Of a stretch of 45,072 nt of DNA, positions 36,501 through 42,536 are shown one piece after another (within the stretch, counting starts at the first letter, position 1; each line of letters begins with the position of its first letter). The notes under the pieces were generated by a model, which had not been told where the DNA came from, ran no database searches, and worked only from the letters and a program-made list of their open reading frames with translations. Origin of the DNA: Comamonadaceae bacterium (GTDB taxonomy: Bacteria > Pseudomonadota > Gammaproteobacteria > Burkholderiales > Burkholderiaceae_C); contig CANCUP010000004.1 of NCBI GenBank assembly GCA_947381325.1, positions 1 through 45,072 of the forward strand, given 5' to 3'. A program made the translations under genes and the position numbers.

Positions 36501-36757
36501 ACCTCTGCGACGGTGCCTTTGCTACCCGCAAATCCATCCACCAGTTTTTGGGCCAAAACGGGGTCAGACGCGTTGGACACCACAGCTTTGGCATAGGAAT
36601 CGATGACCCCGTTTTTAGTGACTAACGTGCCATAACCAACCGTGACGTAGCCATTGCCATCTAAATAGAAAGCGGTATCCGGTTTACCCTTTGTCTCATA
36701 CTTTTTGATCGCGGCCCATCGCGCGTCGTTGTACGACTTGGTGTTGGGTGTAGTCAT
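27521..36757 (-). CDS. Giant tandem-95/cadherin-like repeat protein with lysozyme-like N-terminus and Frp-type calcium modules
   Basis: The chain has 3078 residues. Residues about 10-225 resemble a GH24 phage lysozyme: Glu21 in IKKYETKG, Asp33 in FYLDGNG, Thr39 in VTVGYGT, and a closing YARTIEEAREFL like the RRxxExxLF end of that fold. Residues about 613-656 are a glycine zipper (GGSLGGAIGGLIGGAFGG) and a proline run. Residues about 856-990 hold EF-hand-like loops (DTDNDGYLE, DANEDGILD, DLNQDG). A Ser/Thr/Ala-rich linker (about 1190-1375) precedes 13 repeats of about 100 residues (about 1378-2700). The end carries a second calcium module (DLNGDGLHF, DANGNGKTD). No signal peptide and no GGxGxD nonapeptides are seen, so the export route is unclear, perhaps type I. 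AGGAG lies 9 nt before the ATG. The unknown gene upstream is 21 nt away. Confidence 0.88.
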   Translation of the reverse strand: MTTPNTKSYNDARWAAIKKYETKGKPDTAFYLDGNGYVTVGYGTLVTKNGVIDSYAKAVVSNASDPVLAQKLVDGFAGSKGTVAEVKASLEGKGFVFEGSKIVGFKDGVDANGKPVITNIKNVLPESGATKVTEGTSFPEKEKLVDRIESRFSTPFTEEQRAAVLSRVYNGVPKDDAIDAFAGEGTPEATLAFFASNRGGENGANPGHYARTIEEAREFLGDSVKAATVGSAKGFTYTDKDGSEVFMGSQAEKIGGITKAEFVAYKVVTRDDQTQTQVPLGLTALGKQGSMQFADAAHLPLDPTVELTNATLSGDPAKILTALTLDPAIKTPQAALDALHRHNPELGEPQDINIGTDAKPVWAKGYVLTDDDGKTTVLAVGQDSKGRAALVGYEIDPVTETTPDSVPHAITVSSPQSHIPVLKVSDAGELSDSNMVVADASDDLPDIGTLPVFGPGTVYADAGGDGGVVSDVGGGVSAANRNTDQTSVPQSQDLAQGIGLFNGLSNLQNWDHLGEVGKLSAVMSFYNSVDGLGAAFGGTGNNLPGDFAEAAGWLNLAQGVQSGDGLIIANAINQVSDQAVDEALNSMLGSSEVPYVSALIALNNLEDNPAQSIGTLAGMYFGGSLGGAIGGLIGGAFGGLFGGGGPPPPPEGAAHFSWDASGHIQHTIDYNQSGGGDVAAKLAAGVQSLLESLVQAINEKNPSSADDVAINPYLIPRVGYSAQTGGAWLEVTMTNGSTFHEPLFSETIAQRLIETLSSSGGLAPAWQIQTLQQRMQHLQEIGADDAQIGREARAGLGGETSNTSQAFALQGHATESANFKSQSFGALIVHVTQHSGVLARVEDLHNTLTQTSEILKDTDNDGYLEKSEWISASDGHGNLQALMVIDQKLNGQIETRDILNLGGNPGQEGNHTEQAEMGRQNADLQRNNVAWLDANEDGILDERDPAFAAIQLWVDLNQDGQMQALEGQSLDALHLESINFKTGQVMYEDGHSDVLTATTLKSATEGVKLSHISRANPDGSWQVLNAGEVLVHEGYQGQVQITDEGGTRWVDKRDPTYEQQALRTGDWEGTADQEAHRHGGGNVEGAPAQTSATGATDFGPVKTVANQTTQSTIAEGDARVVSDAPTQTPAKPSAQSTLSAGDGRIKSDAIPRTSSNTNNIRVSDTRLVFIPSAQTSPSNQIRLVTQNMMESAGSSVWGATGLGVLTAVGMGATASAAEAAAVQANRVSAGSNANPSSNSGNAVDSNNQFPTTVSTFGVTPNMPLTPSTPAEVVVKQAEVFSAPVSVVQGVQTVQTAAISTAASSNASPVFVSSTPVNPVAEAAPVVVVKTVVISSATSSKTSSDPSHATSSAAATSASASTSTDATSTTSSVIASAATGPTLDYPVVIGETLPGTEDVVLRLSQDVLLANDSSPNARADANAPALTITAVADAVNCQVSLNDGVVVFMPNTNFHGEASFTYTVTDQYGLSTTGSTTLVIAAVNDAPVTQGETAQTQEDAAIYFNVADLLSNDRDVDTATDGQVLSITGIAAAQHGTATLLTDGRIRFVPDSNFHGTAQFTYIVNDGNDGNHASNNGSTPATVKVDVIALNDAPVTQPDTASANEDTAIVFTQAELLANDSDVDTATDGQVLTITAVSGATKGAVSMVANGDIRFVPNANYHGSASFTYTVSDGNGGNTDASVRLMVLAVNDSPIALGDVVATQEDSAIVLTSKQLLKNDTDNDMSTDGDVLSISRVFDALHCTATLNTDGTINLVPDAQYHGNVRFSYEITDASGATSTAFVVAGVSAVNDAPVSQSDSFDGTEDTFIMLEQADVLANDTDNDELTDGDSLSVQSVGDASHGTVRLLSSGQIEFLPDANYHGLATFDYVVTDTFGATSTNTVTLSIGAVNDTPLVQGEAENTNEDTALSMDAATLLANDSDVDTITDGQVLSLSAVSSISGKTHGTVSLVTHADGTQTVQFTPDANYHGMASFNYTVSDGNGGYATALATINLAAVNDAPVTVGETSSTDEDVGLIFTQAHLLANDSDVDTVTDDQVLSITAVPGAANGMVSMRVNGDIQFIPSANYHGIAGFTYTVSDGHGGTTDASVRIAVNAINDVPVVKGETVSTDEDTTLWFVPSDLLANDTDVDVASDGQVLSITAVGHATHGTVAFVTQADDSQRIAFKPEANYFGVASYQYTVSDGAGVSSTGTVFVNLEEVNDVPVAQDDSLSGMAEDNALRVSCASLLSNDTDADINNAGWGGVNDSLTVSAVGNATHGSVAFVNGEVVFTPDANYHGAASFAYQVRDLSGAMAQATASFTITALNDAPIAIGETINSSEDTRLILSQGALLQNDTDADIATDGQVLSIKAVSNARHGSVAMNSDGTISFVPDANYFGTASFDYTVDDGNGGAASATATIHLLSVNDAPVATGETIQSLEDQQLTILCSALLQNDTDVDHLQSSLLISRVQSGHGGSAYLNGSGHVVFSPNSNFNGNATFTYWVKDPEGLESNAATATVVVNPVNDAPSAQGEIIYGASEDAIFYINKSRLLDNDSDIDDANSALSLSWVGNASNGTVGLDGNGNVVFTPYANYNGNASFEYRVRDAAGAESPTVQAVIPVAAVNDAPVAVDDQFDTYKNTVISIAFGQLTSNDSDVDGDSLTVSAVRDHANGHASIVDGQVQFQAATGFTGGASFDYLSDDGHGGQTWATAYVNVVAPPNQYATVDYKGGYGYLVDPNRAGRVEVNFSISDDGPVGSVQMVLTSARLNTWGYTWLPIPYFYRGIQYTDYSISMSGDAGVFTVSGPSFDLLETTWTLTDESGLKNVWHFNVYGFGATDGAFFYYTTWNEHSGTYYPPIILDLNGDGLHFTSLQNSQVTVDVNLDGIQDKMAWAGNNDGVLVWDKDHNHRITDVSEFGFQSLKAGAQTDLEGLQALDTNFNGQLDAGDEKFSEFAIWQDANGNGKTDANEFKSLSDLQIASINLKSDGQMRDAGTLLANSGSGESDAVVMGNTTFTRTDGSTGQAADAMLAYEPGHQTTQADAQAAEFVRQALLFNQMCNTASTSDAVPLTFVPIAQEVTVQDLLATLSDNAHHSLQAT
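28660..32622 (-). repeat. 13 tandem cadherin-like (tandem-95) protein repeats
   Basis: Each unit is about 100 residues (300 bp) and runs NDAPV...EDT...LLANDSDVD...L.I..V..A.HG.V......I.F.P.ANYHG.ASF.YTVSDG.GG. The count comes from the 12 NDxP-type junctions plus the first unit, which starts at GPTLDYPVVIGE. DxDxD-type acidic turns at unit borders are likely calcium sites that stiffen the array. Units 3 and 7 are unusually close at the DNA level, for example the shared run GCTGTCATTGGCCAGCAG. Confidence 0.9.
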
Positions 36758-36778
36758 GGTTATGGTCTCCTGCTATTT

Positions 36779-37858
36779 CTAATTGCCGCGAACTAGGCTA
36801 TGTGCGGGTTTGACACTTGCACGACCTGCCTCTGGCCCGTCAAAGTTGATGACGCAGGCATAGGCATAGGGTTCGGCCCAGTTTTGTTCAACTCCGTAGA
36901 TATTCAGCCGGGCGTCGTAAGTAAAGTTTTTTTCACGCAGTGATTCGGGCACCAATGTGTAATACAAATTGTTATAGACACCCGTGGCTGTGACATAACG
37001 CTTGCCTGCGGTGCTAAACCATCCGCCAGTGGATTTAGCCTCCACAGAACTCACCCCGCGCGCTGCACTGAAAGTGCCGATTTCGATGAACACATATTCG
37101 TCATCAATGCGAGTGAGCACCATCTTGCTGTCCTCGTCTCTGTCCCAGTCGTTGTCTTTTATGACCGATGACCCCCAAATCGGGCAGCCCTTGCTATCCA
37201 AGCCAGCCCTGTAGTCGTAGGTCACCACGTCGTGGTCTCTGAGCTCACGATCTAGCTGCCTGCTGCCCGATTGTGAAAGACGCAAGACCTCAACATAATT
37301 TAGACTGGGGTCTCTGTACTCTCTAATAAGTAGATCTTTTTCGACGTAGTACCGCGTCCTACCACCCCGGACTAAGCTGCCATCATTGACTTTGCGTCTA
37401 CCATACCGTTCTTTGACATATCTGATAGATGACTCCACGTCATGATTCTGAGTTGCACAATTCGGGTAGGACACTGTCAACACTTCTCTGAGTTTTTCCG
37501 CAGGATCACGATAAGCAGAAAACTGCGGCTCAGGAAATGTCAATCGATATGGCTCTTTGAATAAGACATTTGCCACACGATGGCAGAATTTTTGTTGCGC
37601 ATCCCAATTGATTTGCCATGGTGCTACACCCTGCCAGCCCTTTGCAACCTCAATGTTGCTTGCGTCTTTGATATGGCCTAGAAGTTGATCTTGTCGTTGT
37701 TTATAAAAATTCTGCTCTTCTTCCCACCCCACAGTGTCAAACACCTCAACATACGGCACTTGCGCCCCAACTACAAACGTAATACACATCAGAAGATTCA
37801 ACAAACAGACTCTGGTTTTCCCAGCAGAGTTGCTGAATGAATTGATTTGAAATGCCAT
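36779..37858 (-). CDS. Exported protein of unknown function
   Basis: I do not recognise this 359-residue protein. Residues 15-32 (RVCLLNLLMCITFVVGAQ) look like a signal peptide or membrane anchor, so the mature protein would be periplasmic or surface-located. Four later cysteines (CHRVAN, NCATQ, KGCPIW, YACVIN) could form two disulfides, and the second half is rich in strand-forming sequence. It ends 21 nt before the giant repeat protein gene on the same strand, so they are probably one operon. Base composition is clearly lower in GC than the purine region (sampled 60-nt rows of 40-45% against 63%), suggesting acquisition from elsewhere. An accessory, immunity or anchoring role for the giant protein is only a hypothesis. 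Confidence 0.75.
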   Translation of the reverse strand: MAFQINSFSNSAGKTRVCLLNLLMCITFVVGAQVPYVEVFDTVGWEEEQNFYKQRQDQLLGHIKDASNIEVAKGWQGVAPWQINWDAQQKFCHRVANVLFKEPYRLTFPEPQFSAYRDPAEKLREVLTVSYPNCATQNHDVESSIRYVKERYGRRKVNDGSLVRGGRTRYYVEKDLLIREYRDPSLNYVEVLRLSQSGSRQLDRELRDHDVVTYDYRAGLDSKGCPIWGSSVIKDNDWDRDEDSKMVLTRIDDEYVFIEIGTFSAARGVSSVEAKSTGGWFSTAGKRYVTATGVYNNLYYTLVPESLREKNFTYDARLNIYGVEQNWAEPYAYACVINFDGPEAGRASVKPAHSLVRGN

Positions 37859-38185
37859 ACCTTTCTCATTCTAAAAAGAGGATTGCTTGAATTAAGTTGC
37901 TATCCACCCAATAGGAAAGACAGCGACCGATCGACTCACGGCAAAACTCAGCGCGATTGGTTTGCTCTCAATCACTATGCTCGTTTGAGCAGATTGCTTG
38001 CAGCAACAAAGACTGAAACGTCGAGAGACTAATCGTGCAAATGATTTTCTTGAACGCCTCATATATAAATATTTAGGTTGTATAAAAATATTTGTTGCTC
38101 AGAGTCCATCACTCAAAAATATTCGTGTATCCAGACCCCAGCCTGCACCGCCTAGCAACTCTTTACCAAGGGTTAACCCGTTAAA
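37859..38185. other. AT-rich intergenic region between the unknown exported gene and rpoH
   Basis: These 327 nt carry no supported gene; the track ORFs here have no family features. The stretch around 38060-38095 is very AT-rich, with repeated AAATATTT motifs, and probably holds promoters for one or both divergent genes. A 10-bp palindrome GGGTTAACCC lies at 38170-38179, just before the CIRCE element. I could not assign -35/-10 boxes with confidence. Confidence 0.5.
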
Positions 38186-38212
38186 TTAGCACTCAATGCC
38201 CAAGAGTGCTAA
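38186..38212. promoter_or_regulatory. CIRCE element (HrcA operator) in front of rpoH
   Basis: TTAGCACTC-aatgcccaa-GAGTGCTAA matches the CIRCE consensus exactly, with 9-bp arms and a 9-nt spacer. CIRCE is the binding site of the heat-labile repressor HrcA. It ends 32 nt before the rpoH ATG and overlaps the probable 5' leader, so HrcA should repress rpoH at normal temperature. Confidence 0.95.
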
Positions 38213-38244
38213 GATTCGTTCATTGGTACCCGAAAGGACTACAA

Positions 38245-39177
38245 ATGACAACACTCACCCATTCCGCACTGACCATCGCCAACCCTTGGTCGATGGTGCC
38301 GCCGCTTGGCAACTTGGACGCCTACATCTCGGCAGCCAACCGCCTGCCCATGCTCACTCTGGAGCAAGAGCAAGCGTTCGCGCGCAAGTTGCGTGACGAG
38401 AACGACCTAGAAGCCGCCGGAAAGCTGGTGCTGTCGCACCTGCGTTTGGTGGTGTCTGTGTCGCGCCAGTATTTGGGCTACGGCCTGCCGCATGCCGACT
38501 TGATTCAAGAAGGCAATGTGGGCCTGATGAAAGCCGTCAAACGCTTCGACCCCGACCAAGGCGTGCGTTTGGTGAGCTACGCCATGCACTGGATCAAGGC
38601 CGAGATTCACGAATACATCTTGAAAAACTGGCGCATGGTCAAGGTGGCCACCACGAAGGCGCAACGCAAGTTGTTTTTCAATTTGCGCTCGATGAAGCAA
38701 GGCTTCAAGGCCGATGCATCTGCGATGGATGCAGACACACACCGAGACACCCTCAACCCCTTAGAGGTGGATGCGGTGGCACACAAGCTCAATGTGAAGC
38801 CTGAAGAAGTGTTAGAGATGGAAATGCGCATGTCGGGTGGCGATGTGCTGCTTGACCCAATTTCTAGCGACGACAACGAAGACGCGTTTGGCCCCATCGC
38901 CTACTTGACCGATGCGAACCACGAGCCCACCGCCATGATTGCCGCGCACCAGCGTGATGTGTTGGCGTCTGATGGCATTGCGGCCGCGCTCAATGTGCTG
39001 GACGAGCGCAGCCGTCGCATTGTGGAAGAGCGCTGGCTGAAGGTGCAAGACAACGGCTCGGGCGGCATGACGCTGCACGACTTGGCCGCAGAGTTTGGCG
39101 TGAGCGCAGAGCGCATTCGCCAGATTGAAGTGGCCGCCATGAAGAAGATGAAGACCGCTCTGGCCGAATACGCATAA
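38245..39177 (+). CDS. rpoH: Heat-shock sigma factor sigma-32
   Basis: The protein has 310 residues from MTTLTHSALTIANPW, with AAAGGA 7 nt upstream; the ORF-track start lies inside the CIRCE region. The RpoH box QRKLFFNLR is diagnostic. Region 2 reads LRLVVSVSRQYLGYGLPHADLIQEGNVGLMKAVKRFDP with a basic YAMHWIKAEI, and region 4 ends with LHDLAAEFGVSAERIRQIEVAAMKKMK. It directs RNA polymerase to chaperone and protease promoters. Control is by the CIRCE site, while the internal RNA structure that often regulates rpoH translation was not assessed. A hairpin terminator follows 23 nt after the stop. Confidence 0.97.
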   Translation: MTTLTHSALTIANPWSMVPPLGNLDAYISAANRLPMLTLEQEQAFARKLRDENDLEAAGKLVLSHLRLVVSVSRQYLGYGLPHADLIQEGNVGLMKAVKRFDPDQGVRLVSYAMHWIKAEIHEYILKNWRMVKVATTKAQRKLFFNLRSMKQGFKADASAMDADTHRDTLNPLEVDAVAHKLNVKPEEVLEMEMRMSGGDVLLDPISSDDNEDAFGPIAYLTDANHEPTAMIAAHQRDVLASDGIAAALNVLDERSRRIVEERWLKVQDNGSGGMTLHDLAAEFGVSAERIRQIEVAAMKKMKTALAEYA

Positions 39178-39200
39178 AGCCCAACAGCTCACACCAAACA

Positions 39201-39228
39201 GGGTCGCTCAACCAGCGACCCTTTTTTA
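39201..39228 (+). terminator. Rho-independent terminator after rpoH
   Basis: GGGTCGCT-caacc-AGCGACCC is an 8-bp perfect stem followed by TTTTTTATTT. It starts 23 nt after the rpoH stop, and its T-run reaches the stop codon of the convergent SCO gene. Confidence 0.9.
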
Positions 39229-39822
39229 TTTCAACAAGGTGCGAATGTCTTCAGCCAAGGCCTGAGGGCCACTGCCGTAGCGGCTGAACAAACGCAGGTT
39301 ACCTTGCGCGTCAAACACATAGCTGCCTGCTGAGTGGTCCATGGTGTAGCTGGTGGGGGTTTTGCCGTCGACCTTTTTGTAATAGACCTTGAAGTCTTTG
39401 GCCACCAACGCCAGTTGCTCGGGCGTAGGAATGAAGGCGATGAAGCTCGGGTCAAAGTTGGCCATATAGGCTTTGAGCACTTCGGGCGTGTCACGCGCAG
39501 GGTCCACGGTGACAAACACGCCTTGCAGCTTGTCACCCTGAGAGCCCAGCAAACGTTTGACCTCAGCCAACTCGGTCATCGAGGTGGGGCACACATCGGG
39601 GCATTGGGTGTAGCCAAAAAAGACCACCACCACCTGGCCTTTCAAGTCAGACAGGCTGCGCGTTTGCCCGTTGTGGTCGCTCAAGGTGAAACCTTTGGCG
39701 TAGTCAGCGCCCGTGATGTCAATGGCTTTGAAGCTGGGCTTGTCTGGGTTGCACGCCACCAAGGCTGTGGCCAGCACAACCACAAGCGCAGACAAAAAGA
39801 AGCAGCGTTTAAACAAGTGCAT
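39226..39822 (-). CDS. SCO1/SenC-family copper chaperone lipoprotein
   Basis: The protein has 198 residues from [16 protein letters not shown]; the 390-residue ORF-track version reads back through ctaB in another frame. ALVACNPDKP is a lipobox, so the mature protein is anchored by Cys. VVVFFGYTQCPDVCPTSMTEL contains the CxxxC copper site, and MDHSAGSYVF the third copper ligand His. SCO proteins deliver copper or reducing power to the CuA centre of cytochrome oxidase subunit II. The start shares one base with the ctaB stop (TGATG), so it is coupled to heme O synthase. It is the last gene of the oxidase-assembly run. Confidence 0.93.
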   Translation of the reverse strand: MHLFKRCFFLSALVVVLATALVACNPDKPSFKAIDITGADYAKGFTLSDHNGQTRSLSDLKGQVVVVFFGYTQCPDVCPTSMTELAEVKRLLGSQGDKLQGVFVTVDPARDTPEVLKAYMANFDPSFIAFIPTPEQLALVAKDFKVYYKKVDGKTPTSYTMDHSAGSYVFDAQGNLRLFSRYGSGPQALAEDIRTLLK

Positions 39823-40709
39823 CACAGGTAATGGTCGATCAAGAGCGCGGCAAACAAGAGGCTCAAATGGATGAGCGAGAAGCGAAAGGTTTTGCGCGCT
39901 AAAGCGTCTGAGTAGTTGCGCCACAAGGCCCAGCCATAGGCACAAAAGCCGACGCTCAGCACCACGGCACTGAGCAAGTAAAGCCAACCGCTCATACGGT
40001 AGATGAAGGGCATCAAGCAAGCTGCAAACAAGACCCAGGTGTAGAGCACGATTTGCAAGCGGGTGAACTCGTTGCCATGCGTCACCGGAAGCATGGGCAA
40101 GCCGGCTTTGCGGTAGTCTTCCACGCGGTACAACGCCAAGGCCCAAAAGTGTGGCGGAGTCCACAAGAAGATGATCAAGAACAAAATCAATGCTTCTGGC
40201 CCCACATCGCCCGTCATCGCGGCCCACCCCAACACAGGCGGCATGGCACCCGAGGCACCACCGATGACGATGTTTTGCGGGGTCAGAGGCTTCAAGATCA
40301 CGGTGTAGATCACGGCGTAGCCCACAAAGGTAGCAAATGTGAGCCACATGGTGAGCGGGTTGACCCATGTGTACAAAATCCAAGAGCCCACCGCGCACAT
40401 GATGCTGGAAAACAGCAAGGTGTCACGGTCGCTCAACTCGCCTTTGGCGGTGGGTCGCCAAGCGGTGCGCTTCATGCGCGCGTCAATGCCTTTTTCAACA
40501 ATGCAGTTGAAAGCCGCCGCAGCACCCGAAACAAACCAAATGCCCAAGCAGGCGATCAACCCGAGTTGGACATCGGCCCACGAGGGCACACCCGGCACAG
40601 CCAAGACCATGCCGATCAATGCACAAAAGACAATGAGTTGAATCACGCGTGGCTTGGTCAGTGCATTGAACTGACGCCAGCGAGAAAGAGAGGAGGTAGC
40701 GACACTCAT
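39822..40709 (-). CDS. ctaB: Protoheme IX farnesyltransferase (heme O synthase)
   Basis: The protein has 295 residues from [22 protein letters not shown]; the ORF-track start adds 21 residues overlapping ctaA. The first prenyl-diphosphate motif region is [22 protein letters not shown], and [28 protein letters not shown] is the characteristic central block. About eight membrane helices are seen, as in the UbiA superfamily. It adds the farnesyl group of heme O, which CtaA turns into heme A for the aa3 oxidase. It lies 16 nt after ctaA and overlaps the SCO gene start by one base. Confidence 0.95.
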   Translation of the reverse strand: MSVATSSLSRWRQFNALTKPRVIQLIVFCALIGMVLAVPGVPSWADVQLGLIACLGIWFVSGAAAAFNCIVEKGIDARMKRTAWRPTAKGELSDRDTLLFSSIMCAVGSWILYTWVNPLTMWLTFATFVGYAVIYTVILKPLTPQNIVIGGASGAMPPVLGWAAMTGDVGPEALILFLIIFLWTPPHFWALALYRVEDYRKAGLPMLPVTHGNEFTRLQIVLYTWVLFAACLMPFIYRMSGWLYLLSAVVLSVGFCAYGWALWRNYSDALARKTFRFSLIHLSLLFAALLIDHYL

Positions 40710-40725
40710 GGTGGGTTTCAAACAA

Positions 40726-41844
40726 TCAATCGATGTGGGTACGCGGGGTGCGTGTATTGGCCAACAAACCAACCAACACCATCAGCAAAGCAGCAGCTCC
40801 GCCAGTGTGCATCACAGCGGCGACCAAAGGCCAGTCCAACACAACATTCGACAAGCCGGTGAGCAACTGCAAGAGTAACAAGCCCGCCAACCAAAACCCG
40901 TAGGAAACCAATGCAGGTGTGCTGTAAAGCTGCCAAGCCAATGCGCCTAAATAGGCAAAGACAGCATAGGCAGCCAATCGGTGGGTGTAGTGGATGGCCG
41001 TCAGTGCTTCAAAGTGGATGGGCTCACCCAAGGTGTTCAGCCCCAACGGGCGCCACAGGCCAAAGCCTTGGGCAAAGTCCATCAAGGGCCACCAACTTCC
41101 TTGGCATTGCGGAAAGGTGTTGCAGGCCAACACGGCATAGTTGGTGCTGACCCAGGCACCCAAGCCCACTTGCACCAACAAAACAAGCAAGCCCCACTGA
41201 GCAAGCCGTCGCAAGCCTGGCGGGATGGTCAACACAGCAGCGACATCTTCTGCCCGCTGCGCTTGAGCTTGCCGAATCAGCAAGGCCAACAACATCAATC
41301 CACCCAAGAGGTGCATGCTCACGATCAATGGAAAGAGTTTCATGGTCACGGTCAAAGCACCAAATGCGCCCTGCACACAGACCCAAACCAAGGTGAAAGT
41401 GGGCCACATCACCCCCACTTTCACCTCGCCACGCCAACGCCGCACCCATGCAAAAAGCGACAGGGTCAAGATCAGGCCACCCACCGCCATGGCCATGTAG
41501 CGGTGGATCATTTCTATCCATGCTTTGGTGTGGGTGACAGGCCCGGTGGGCATCTGCGACTGGGCCTGATCGATCGCGGCTTGCGCGCCAACGGGGCTGG
41601 CTTGTCCATAACAACCGGGCCAATCAGGACAGCCCAAGCCTGAATCGGTCAAGCGTGTGAAAGCACCAAACAGCACCAAATCAAAGGTGAGAAACAGCGT
41701 GACCAGTGTGAGACGACGCACGCGTTGGACCGTGGAGGCACGCGGGTTGCGCAACCAGACCCAGCACAGCGGCACCATGGCCACCAACGCACCCGTGATC
41801 AACAGATGCAGCGTGGGCGCGAGGTTGAACAAGGGCTCCGACAT
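40726..41844 (-). CDS. ctaA: Heme A synthase (COX15/CtaA family)
   Basis: A 372-residue membrane protein with about eight helices. Heme-ligand histidines appear in [37 protein letters not shown] and [14 protein letters not shown]. The extracytoplasmic loop [14 protein letters not shown] is typical of the proteobacterial COX15 type, and [13 protein letters not shown] is the second Cys pair. It oxidises the heme O methyl group to the formyl of heme A. The ATG shares a base with the stop of the upstream gene; the preceding GTG (41847) is an alternative start. Confidence 0.94.
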   Translation of the reverse strand: MSEPLFNLAPTLHLLITGALVAMVPLCWVWLRNPRASTVQRVRRLTLVTLFLTFDLVLFGAFTRLTDSGLGCPDWPGCYGQASPVGAQAAIDQAQSQMPTGPVTHTKAWIEMIHRYMAMAVGGLILTLSLFAWVRRWRGEVKVGVMWPTFTLVWVCVQGAFGALTVTMKLFPLIVSMHLLGGLMLLALLIRQAQAQRAEDVAAVLTIPPGLRRLAQWGLLVLLVQVGLGAWVSTNYAVLACNTFPQCQGSWWPLMDFAQGFGLWRPLGLNTLGEPIHFEALTAIHYTHRLAAYAVFAYLGALAWQLYSTPALVSYGFWLAGLLLLQLLTGLSNVVLDWPLVAAVMHTGGAAALLMVLVGLLANTRTPRTHID

Positions 41845-42536
41845 CACCGACCTGCCTCGTCCCAGCTGGCCGATGCGCGCAACAAGCGCTCTAAGTCTCG
41901 CTTGGCTTTGAGTGCGCCTTCTGTATCAAGCTTGGCAGGAAAACGCATCATCCACTGGCCATAGGGATCCACCACATACAAATGTTCGCGTATGGCATGT
42001 CCTGATGCGGGGACCAACCATTGGTTGAGCTGATGTGCGTCAACCCGCAACACCGTGGCCTCTTGAAGCCCTGGCAGCAGCGCTGCAGGTACTTCTTTCT
42101 GGTCGTCGATCAGCCACACCCATTCGGTGCGTGGACGGTCTTTGCCCAAACCCGTCAACACTTGACGTTGGAGGTAGAGGTTGCGTTGGCACTCTTCATC
42201 GCACCCACCACTGGCCACACTCACCAACAGCCACTGCCCTTTCAAATCGGGGAGCGACACCGCTTGTCCAGCCAAGCTCAGGCCAGAGGCCGCAGGCAAA
42301 GCACGTGAAGGCTCGATCAGCTCTCCAAAGTTGCGACGCCCATCTGGACGCACCACGTAATAGGTGAAGTACGAGGCCACCACCGGTGCAGCACACACCA
42401 ACAAGACCAGCAGCATGCGCAGGCGGCCCATGGCGGTGCGGCGTGCGTCAGATTCCAAGACGTCATTGGGAGACGGCAAGTCATAGACGGTCAGACCGAG
42501 TGGATGGTCAGCTTCAGAGCGGTGTGGGTCGGACAT
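41844..42536 (-). CDS. Membrane-anchored SCO-like thioredoxin-fold protein of the oxidase cluster
   Basis: The protein has 230 residues from MSDPHRSEADHPLG, chosen because the longer ORF reads through SURF1. One helix at about residues 38-60 (RMLLVLLVCAAPVVASYFTYYVV) anchors it. The exported part has LPDLKGQWLLVSVASGGCDEECQRN, with a CxxxC where SCO1 has CPDVC, and REHLYVVDPYGQWMMRF, resembling the SCO HSAGSYVFDAQGNLRLF block. It may bind copper or act as a thiol reductase in CuA assembly. It overlaps the SURF1 end by 23 nt and touches the ctaA start, so it belongs to the operon. It has no settled name that I recognise. Confidence 0.8.
   Translation of the reverse strand: MSDPHRSEADHPLGLTVYDLPSPNDVLESDARRTAMGRLRMLLVLLVCAAPVVASYFTYYVVRPDGRRNFGELIEPSRALPAASGLSLAGQAVSLPDLKGQWLLVSVASGGCDEECQRNLYLQRQVLTGLGKDRPRTEWVWLIDDQKEVPAALLPGLQEATVLRVDAHQLNQWLVPASGHAIREHLYVVDPYGQWMMRFPAKLDTEGALKAKRDLERLLRASASWDEAGR

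Noticed and set aside
28240-36757. RTX toxin classification for the giant protein
   Set aside because: GGxGxDxxx nonapeptide arrays are missing. The calcium-binding loops are EF-hand-like, and the repeats are of the cadherin-like tandem-95 type.
38170-38179. GGGTTAACCC palindrome as a separate operator
   Set aside because: It is only 10 bp long and close to the CIRCE site. A short palindrome with no second copy found in the window is not enough to name a regulator.
37859-38185. AT-rich gap considered as a prophage or island attachment site
   Set aside because: No tRNA gene, no integrase and no direct repeat pair was seen at the two sides of the giant-gene locus.
39823-40398. N-terminal extension of the SCO1 ORF
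   Set aside because: It reads out of frame through ctaB. The lipoprotein leader starting at MHLFKRC fixes the true start at 39822.
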